This document shows, one piece after another, positions 59,290-64,000 of a stretch of 64,000 nucleotides of DNA. Numbering within the stretch: position 1 is the stretch's first letter; every line of letters begins with the position of its first letter. A program made the position numbers and the translations under genes. This DNA comes from TC-15 sp034437275 (lineage in GTDB: Bacteria > Chloroflexota > Anaerolineae > Aggregatilineales > Aggregatilineaceae), in the NCBI GenBank assembly GCA_034437275.1, contig DAOTUD010000119.1, forward strand, positions 51,207 through 115,206, read 5' to 3'. The notes under the pieces were generated by a model, which was not told where the DNA came from, searched no databases, and worked only from the letters and a program-made list of their open reading frames with translations.

Positions 59290-61071
59290 TCAGTCCGGCG
59301 CGACCGCCAGTTCGTCGGGGTTGGTGGCCCCCCAGATCGGGATGTCCAGCGGATCGCCCAGCCTGAAGTGCTCGTTCCAAAGCTGCTGGTACACGCCGCT
59401 GCGGGCCATGTCTTGCAGCGTGAAGTCGACGCGCGCGCGGAAGTCGGCGTCGTTGCGCGGCACGGCGAACGTGATCGGCAGCACGTCCCCATACCAGGGT
59501 TCGAGCAACTTCACCGCGTCGCCATCGCCCTCGCGCATCAACGCCAGCAGCCGCAGGCTGTCGCCAAAGATGGCGCTGACATTCTTCTCGACAGTCATGG
59601 TGTAGATCGCGTCCTGTTCGCGCTGGATGGCGAACGTGCCCTTGATGTTCTGCCCCACGCCGAAAATCTCGGCGAATTTCTGGATGCGCTCGGCGTCCGG
59701 CGCGTCGTCGGCGAAGTAGCCGATCCACCACGTTGTGCCCAGCATATCCTGGAAGCCGGTAATGTTCGAGCGGGCGGGGACCATCAGCCGGTCGCCGTGC
59801 TGGACGTACGGCAGGCTGTACTCGACGCGGTCGGCCCCGTCCCAGCGCGGACTGACGCCCACCGCGATATCGGCCTGTCCATTGGCAACCAGATCGACTG
59901 CGTTACGCGCCGAGTTGGGGATGTACTGCACCTCGACGCCCCACTGCGCGGCCATGTGTTCGATCATGGCGCGATTGAGGTTGTTGAGGATGCGTGCCTG
60001 GGCGGGGGCGTCGGTTTCGTTGGTCACCACGCCGGCCACGCGCAGCGGCAGCCCGTTCTCGATGCGTGCCAGCACCGGGCTGTCGGGGTAGGGGATGTCG
60101 AAGTTGAAGTCGTCCAGGCCGCGCGCATCTTCGTACAGCGTATCGTAGACCGGCACCAGCGTGTTGAAGTCAATCGCGCCGTTTGGGAACCACTCGTCGA
60201 AGATTTCGTCCAGCCGCCCGCTAGCCTTGAGCTTTTGCAGCGAGCGATTCAGCAGGTTGCGCAGGTTGACGTCCCAGCGGCGCAGCACGATCGTGTAGGG
60301 TTCCTGCAAGATCGGCTCGTCGATCAGGCGCATCCCCTGCCGACCGGCGCGGCGCAGGCTGTCCAGTTCGCCGACCATGCCCTGTACCTCGCCGCGTGTG
60401 AGGGCGTCGAGGGCTTCGCGCTCGCTGAAGTACGTGCGCACGTCGACGGTGACGCCGGTTTCCGCGCTCCAGTTGAGCAGGGCGCGGTGGCTGCGGCTGC
60501 CGATCTCGACGCTGACCGGCTGCCCGGCGAGCTGCTGGAGTTCGTTGTAGGGGCTGTCGGTCGGCACCACCATGCGCTCGGTGTTGACGTAATAGGGGTG
60601 GGTGAAGTCCAGGGTCGTTTCGCGGTCGCGGGTGTGGACCTGCTGCCCGATGAGCACATCGACCTGCCCGCTGGTGAGCATGTCCAGGTCGTTGTGGCGC
60701 GTGACCTGCACGAACGCCACCTCGACGTCCAACTCAATGCTGATGGCGCGCAGGATGTCCGCTTCGTAGCCGACCACGCGCCCGTTGTCGTTGAGCCACA
60801 CAAACGGATAGGCGTTGTAATAGGTGCCGACGCGCAGCACGCGGTTTTGCTGGATATCGGCCAGTGCGGAAAACTCCGGCATGGGCTGCGTCTGCGGTGT
60901 GGTCTGCTGCGGGAGGGGGGTGGGCGGCACCAACGTCGGGGCCGGGCTGGTCGGCTCTTGAAAAGCGCCGGCAGCCGGCTGGCCGCTGCCGGCGCCGATC
61001 AGCGCCGCCAGGATGATGCCTGCTAACAATACAATGCCTGCCGTCATTTTGGCTGCTGCGTTCCAATTCAT
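59290..61071 (-). CDS. Tandem solute-binding (SBP_bac_3) protein
   Basis: The 593-residue protein has an N-terminal signal or anchor helix (about 9-27), a Pro/Thr linker (about 38-65) and two family 3 solute-binding domains. The first is about 75-310 (RVLRVGTYYNAYPFVWLND, DVLIGQQVHTRDRETTLDFT), and the second about 345-590 (IENGLPLRVAGVVTNETDAP, ADIAVGVSPRWDGADRVEYS). Such domains usually bind amino acids or other small solutes for an ABC importer or a sensor. No permease or ATPase is adjacent, and the sequence ends at the second domain, so it may act as a stand-alone scavenging or sensing protein. It is coupled to nadD (ATGA). Confidence 0.85.
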   Translation of the reverse strand: MNWNAAAKMTAGIVLLAGIILAALIGAGSGQPAAGAFQEPTSPAPTLVPPTPLPQQTTPQTQPMPEFSALADIQQNRVLRVGTYYNAYPFVWLNDNGRVVGYEADILRAISIELDVEVAFVQVTRHNDLDMLTSGQVDVLIGQQVHTRDRETTLDFTHPYYVNTERMVVPTDSPYNELQQLAGQPVSVEIGSRSHRALLNWSAETGVTVDVRTYFSEREALDALTRGEVQGMVGELDSLRRAGRQGMRLIDEPILQEPYTIVLRRWDVNLRNLLNRSLQKLKASGRLDEIFDEWFPNGAIDFNTLVPVYDTLYEDARGLDDFNFDIPYPDSPVLARIENGLPLRVAGVVTNETDAPAQARILNNLNRAMIEHMAAQWGVEVQYIPNSARNAVDLVANGQADIAVGVSPRWDGADRVEYSLPYVQHGDRLMVPARSNITGFQDMLGTTWWIGYFADDAPDAERIQKFAEIFGVGQNIKGTFAIQREQDAIYTMTVEKNVSAIFGDSLRLLALMREGDGDAVKLLEPWYGDVLPITFAVPRNDADFRARVDFTLQDMARSGVYQQLWNEHFRLGDPLDIPIWGATNPDELAVAPD

Positions 61072-61679
61072 GTTGTCTGCTTCCTATACAACCCGTTCTG
61101 CACAATGTATTCATGGACCGCGTCTGGTGTTTGATAGCGGATGCTCTGCCCGGCGGCGATCCGGTCGGCCAGTGTGGACGCCGAAATGTCGATCTGCGGC
61201 GCGTCGATCCACACGATCCGGTCGCGGATGCCGGGGAGTATCTGTTCCAACCCCGCGAGATCGACGCTTGCCCCTGGGCGGCGCATCACGCCCAGCATCG
61301 CGCGCTGGAGCAACGCCTGGGGCCGGGACCAGGTGGGCAGGTCGTGCAGCGAATCGCCGCCGATCAAAAAGTAGAGTTGGGCCTGGGGATGCTCCTCGCG
61401 CAGGATGCCCAGCATATCGACGCTGTAATGCGGGCCGGGCCGGTCCAGGTCCACGCGCGCGAGCGCGAAGTGGGGATTCCCCGCGATGGCGCACTCGACC
61501 ATCGCCGCGCGGTGATGCGCCGGGGCACGGACGGCGTCGTCGGATTTGTGCGGCGGATCGCCGGCGGGCACGAACAGCACGCGGTCCAGGTTCAGGCTGT
61601 CGGCGGCCATCTCCGCTAGGATCAGGTGGCCGAGGTGCGGCGGGTCGAAAGTCCCGCCCAGGATGCCTAACGTAGTCAT
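61068..61679 (-). CDS. nadD: Nicotinate-nucleotide adenylyltransferase
   Basis: The 203-residue enzyme makes nicotinate adenine dinucleotide from nicotinate mononucleotide and ATP in NAD synthesis. It has GGTFDPPHLGHL (HxGH nucleotidyltransferase motif) and the late ISASTLADRIAAGQSIRYQ segment (I-S-x-T/S signature). The start is at 61679 because the family begins at TLGILGGTFDP; a longer frame to 61964 is excluded by the SnoaL gene. It overlaps the solute-binding gene by four bases and lies eight bases after the SnoaL gene. It sits in an obg-led operon, as in many bacteria. Confidence 0.94.
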   Translation of the reverse strand: MTTLGILGGTFDPPHLGHLILAEMAADSLNLDRVLFVPAGDPPHKSDDAVRAPAHHRAAMVECAIAGNPHFALARVDLDRPGPHYSVDMLGILREEHPQAQLYFLIGGDSLHDLPTWSRPQALLQRAMLGVMRRPGASVDLAGLEQILPGIRDRIVWIDAPQIDISASTLADRIAAGQSIRYQTPDAVHEYIVQNGLYRKQTT

Positions 61680-61687
61680 GGCGGCCC

Positions 61688-62065
61688 TCACATTTTCTCG
61701 ATCCACCGGTCGCGCCATTCGGGGGCCGGGTAGGGATCGGGCCAGAACTCGCGCAGGTGGGTGATCTTGCCGTTGCGCACCGTGAAGAACGAGATCGCGC
61801 GGGCGGTCTGGCCGGCGTGGCGCAGCAGCGTTTCGGTGACGACATGGTCGCCCTCGCACACCACCTGGATGATCGCCACGCGCCACTGGCCAGGATAGTG
61901 CGTGTTGAGCGCGACAAAATTTTTCCGGCCCCGGACGCGCTCGCGGGACTGCGGCCATTCGCACACGAACTCATCGTGCAGCAGTTTCCCGGCGGCGTCA
62001 AAATCAAATGTATCGAAAGCCTGCCACAGCGCCTCGACAACGGCGCGGGGGGTCTGCTTGGTCAT
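61688..62065 (-). CDS. SnoaL/NTF2-like small protein
   Basis: The 125-residue protein has the cone-shaped alpha+beta NTF2 fold: helices VVEALWQAFDTFDFDAA and the strands VVCEGDHVVTETLLR, ISFFTVRNGKITHLREFW. Members act as hydrolases, isomerases or scaffold subunits, and many have unknown roles. A tract near the end (YPAPEWRDRW) is Trp-rich. It lies between obg and nadD with gaps of three and eight bases, so it is part of that operon. Confidence 0.82.
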   Translation of the reverse strand: MTKQTPRAVVEALWQAFDTFDFDAAGKLLHDEFVCEWPQSRERVRGRKNFVALNTHYPGQWRVAIIQVVCEGDHVVTETLLRHAGQTARAISFFTVRNGKITHLREFWPDPYPAPEWRDRWIEKM

Positions 62066-62068
62066 ATC

Positions 62069-63337
62069 CTATTCTTCCCACTCCAGTTCCATATTGCCAA
62101 TAAAGACTGTGTCGCCGGGGGTGATGCCCGCTTCTTCCAGGGCCGCCGTGACGCCCATCGATTCGAGAATGCGCTGGAAGCGGGTTACTGCCTGGTCGTA
62201 GTCCCAGTATGTCATGGCGACTGCGCGCTCGATGCGTTTCCCGCTCACACGGAAGGTGTGGTCGTCCTCCTGGGTCACGGTGAAGGCCAGCGGATCCTCC
62301 TCAAGCTGGTAGACCGGCATCGCGTCCGCCTCCGGTTCGTGTTCCTGCTCCGGCAGGGCGTCCAATGCCTGCACCGCGCGCGCGATCACCTCGCGCACGT
62401 TCTGGTGCGCGATGGCGGAGATTGCCAGCGGGTCGTAGCCGAGCTTTTCCAGTTCCTCGCGGATCAGCGGCCAGTATTCCTGCACTTGCGGCATGTCCAG
62501 CTTGTTAACGGCGATGATCTGCGGTTTTTGGCGCAGGTGGTCGTCGAAGAGTGCGAGTTCGGTGTTGATCTGGTGGAAGTCGGCGATGGGGTCTTCAGCG
62601 GTACCGTCGAGCAGGTGGACCAGCACCCGCGTGCGCTGGATGTGGCGCAGGAAGTCATGCCCCAGCCCCGCGCCGCTGTGTGCACCTTCGACTAGGCCGG
62701 GAATATCGGCGAACACGAGATCGCGGTCATCCAGCACCACCACGCCCAGATTGGGTTGCAGCGTGGTGAACGGGTAGGCGGCGATCTTGGGCTTGGCGTT
62801 GCTGATCACCGACAGCAGCGTCGATTTGCCCGCGTTCGGCACGCCGACGATGCCCACATCCGCGATCAGCTTAAGCTCCAGTTGCAGCCAGCGTTCCTCG
62901 CCGGGTTCGCCCTTTTCGGCGATGCGTGGGGCCTGGTTGGTGCTGGTGGCGAAGCGCGCATTGCCGCGCCCGCCGCGCCCGCCTTTGGCGACCCGCACGC
63001 GCTGGTCCGGCTGCACCATGTCGGCGATGATCGCGCCGCTGTTCGCATCGCGCACGACCGTGCCCGGCGGCACGTCGATCAGCAGGTCCGCGCCGCTGCG
63101 CCCGGTCTTGTTGCTGGAGCCGCCGGTGGCCCCGTTCTCGGCTCTGAAGTGGACCTCGTGGCTGAAGGCGATCAAGGTGTTCATGGTCGGCTTGACGACA
63201 AGGTAGACATCGCCGCCCTTGCCGCCATCGCCGCCCGCCGGGCCGCCGCGTGGGACGTATTTTTCGCGGCGAAAGTGGACAATCCCGCTGCCCCCTTGAC
63301 CGCTTTTGACGTGAATTTTCGCTTCATCAAAGGTCAT
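62069..63337 (-). CDS. obg: Obg-family GTPase
   Basis: The 422-residue GTPase has the Gly-rich N-terminal Obg fold (about 1-158; HVKSGQGGSGIVHFRREKY, GGDGGKGGDVYL) and G domain motifs GVPNAGKST (G1), ADIPGLVEG (G3) and NKLD (G4). A C-terminal OCT domain covers about 345-422 (TFRVSGKRIERAVAMTYW ... DTVFIGNMELEWEE). It supports late 50S assembly and the stringent response. The start at 63337 agrees with the family N-terminus. The promoter (63348-63376) lies so close that the transcript would be nearly leaderless, and there is no ribosome site. SnoaL, nadD and the solute-binding gene follow. Confidence 0.96.
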   Translation of the reverse strand: MTFDEAKIHVKSGQGGSGIVHFRREKYVPRGGPAGGDGGKGGDVYLVVKPTMNTLIAFSHEVHFRAENGATGGSSNKTGRSGADLLIDVPPGTVVRDANSGAIIADMVQPDQRVRVAKGGRGGRGNARFATSTNQAPRIAEKGEPGEERWLQLELKLIADVGIVGVPNAGKSTLLSVISNAKPKIAAYPFTTLQPNLGVVVLDDRDLVFADIPGLVEGAHSGAGLGHDFLRHIQRTRVLVHLLDGTAEDPIADFHQINTELALFDDHLRQKPQIIAVNKLDMPQVQEYWPLIREELEKLGYDPLAISAIAHQNVREVIARAVQALDALPEQEHEPEADAMPVYQLEEDPLAFTVTQEDDHTFRVSGKRIERAVAMTYWDYDQAVTRFQRILESMGVTAALEEAGITPGDTVFIGNMELEWEE

Positions 63338-63347
63338 AGTAGCGGGA

Positions 63348-63376
63348 AGTGTAGCGCGGGTAGGGGAGGGCGTCAA
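63348..63376 (-). promoter_or_regulatory. Promoter of the obg operon, nearly leaderless
   Basis: TTGACG (63371-63376), a 17-base spacer and TACACT (63348-63353) lie on the minus strand. With a start point about seven bases past the -10, transcription would begin near 63341, four bases from the obg ATG. The sequence between holds no Shine-Dalgarno site. Confidence 0.7.
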
Positions 63377-63419
63377 CCTGTGGCTGCCCCACTTTAATGC
63401 TACGTTAAGCAATCCGGCG

Positions 63420-63920
63420 CTACGAGAACGACACCTGGGTGGGCCGCCACGTGGCAAGCTGCGCGCGCAGCAGGCCGGCGTAATGGGCGCGCGCGGCGGG
63501 ATCGGCTGGCTGGCGCTGGGTCAGGTACAGCCGGTCGCCAACGTAGCGCGGGAAGACGTGCAGGTGATAGTGCCACACATCTTGATTCCCGGCGGGTTCG
63601 TTGTGCTGGCGGGTCGAGATGCCGTCGCAGCCGTAGGCCACCTTCATCGCCAGCGCGACCGCCTGGGCGAGGTCCTGGATGGCGACCGCGTAGCGCAGCG
63701 GCAGCGTGTAGATGTTTTCGATGTGTGCGTTGGGGATGATGATCGCGTTGCCGGGGTTGTTCGGCCAGCGGGTGGCGTTGATGAACGCGGTGACATACGC
63801 GTCCTGGTAGAAGATGTCCTCGGCCCGGGTGAGGTGGTTCCCCCGGCGTTCAGCGATAATGCAGAACGGGCATTCGTGACACTCCCCACGCCTAAAGGCG
63901 GGGGCTTCTGGCGCACGCAT
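63420..63920 (-). CDS. HIT-family hydrolase with N-terminus replaced by transposon sequence
   Basis: The 166-residue form begins at ATG 63920. The native part starts at ECPFC (63861-63875), the zinc-knuckle start of HIT proteins, and runs to the HIT motif HYHLHVFPRY (about 115-125), with YVTAFINATRWPNNPGNAIIIP as the conserved early strand. Members hydrolyse dinucleotide or nucleotide-phosphoramidate bonds, for example AppppA. Upstream of ECPFC the same frame encodes PEAPAFRRGECH, the tail of an IS605-type TnpB, and stays open to the window edge (KPLFGRDTPLSLNVG). Its original start has thus been lost; translation must begin within, or as a fusion with, tnpB. Confidence 0.78.
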   Translation of the reverse strand: MRAPEAPAFRRGECHECPFCIIAERRGNHLTRAEDIFYQDAYVTAFINATRWPNNPGNAIIIPNAHIENIYTLPLRYAVAIQDLAQAVALAMKVAYGCDGISTRQHNEPAGNQDVWHYHLHVFPRYVGDRLYLTQRQPADPAARAHYAGLLRAQLATWRPTQVSFS

Positions 63921-64000
63921 GAGCTTACCTGCATGAACAAGCACAGGCAGTGGTCCTACGTTAAGCGACAAGGGCGTGTCCCGCCCAAAAAGAGGTTTCT
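63876..64000 (-). mobile_element. tnpB: IS200/IS605-type element end with tnpB C-terminal tail
   Basis: The minus strand encodes GRDTPLSLNVGPLPVLVHAG and then KLMRAPEAPAFRRGECH, matching the C-terminal tails of TnpB proteins of this element family (matched from memory). The subterminal hairpin CCCCACGCC-TAAA-GGCGGGGG (63884-63904 on the plus strand) followed by GTGTCAC on the minus strand is the usual right-end structure recognised by the Y1 transposase and the 3' end of the omega-RNA region. The rest of tnpB lies beyond 64000. The exact cleavage point cannot be fixed, but it falls at about 63876-63881. Confidence 0.72.

Noticed and set aside
1..64000. CRISPR array, tRNA or rRNA genes
   Set aside because: No regularly spaced repeats, cloverleaf-like segments or rRNA-like stretches were seen in the gaps.

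Overview
The window is about 64 kb of high-GC bacterial chromosome. Gene content suggests a member of the Chloroflexota (Anaerolineae-like). Pointers are DUF4397 and SH3-repeat envelope proteins with Pro/Thr linkers, a baseplate-J-like membrane protein beside ruvX, a YfhO-type membrane protein beside an O-antigen-ligase-like protein, a DUF4342 protein and a thermophile/archaeal-type SAH hydrolase. This assignment is an inference from gene families; no rRNA or other marker is present. Genes are dense and no gene-free gap exceeds 300 bases. I saw no tRNA, rRNA or CRISPR array.

Layout. 1-1890 is an mrpA-type antiporter subunit running off the left edge. 2173-6830 holds an asparagine synthetase divergent from a secreted clostripain-family protease. 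6969-8582 is a phosphoesterase and a TrmB-like methyltransferase. 8623-21323 is rich in surface polysaccharide genes (O-antigen-ligase-like, YfhO-like, two glycosyltransferases, and gmd plus rmd for a GDP-6-deoxyhexose), mixed with a quinone reductase, a CDP-alcohol phosphotransferase, a VOC protein, a triple-repeat secreted protein and TatD. 21452-24277 is a DUF4397 lipoprotein and Hsp20. 24388-31168 is the cytochrome bd module: cydA-cydB and, further downstream on the same strand, cydD-cydC, with a HAD phosphatase on the opposite strand between them. 31403-41942 carries methyl-cycle and nucleoside salvage genes (mtnA, a PfkB kinase likely to act on adenosine, ahcY), interrupted by an AT-rich Mrr-type nuclease, an orphan CpaF-like ATPase and an adenylate cyclase. 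42087-49143 holds a DUF4397/SH3 surface protein, a DsbA-like protein, pyrimidine-nucleoside phosphorylase, DUF4342 and an MFS exporter behind a well-formed operator. 49234-58081 is mltG, ruvX, a baseplate-J-like protein, alaS, a truncated MBL-fold gene, fabH and fabF. 58253-63920 is an SDR protein, a tandem solute-binding protein, nadD, a SnoaL-like protein, obg and a HIT protein. The right edge (about 63876-64000) is the tail of an IS200/IS605-type tnpB.

The most notable signals are these. (i) The tnpB tail at the right edge reads in frame into the HIT gene, so the HIT start has been replaced by transposon sequence. (ii) A GC-rich interspersed repeat has inserted in frame into cydD, and a second copy lies at 36702-36807 inside a longer inverted repeat. 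(iii) An AT-rich Mrr-like nuclease with a coiled-coil N-terminus looks horizontally acquired. (iv) The MFS promoter is flanked by a perfect 12-bp inverted repeat. (v) The obg operon appears to start from an almost leaderless transcript. (vi) A perfect 30-bp palindrome sits inside the yfhO-like coding region.
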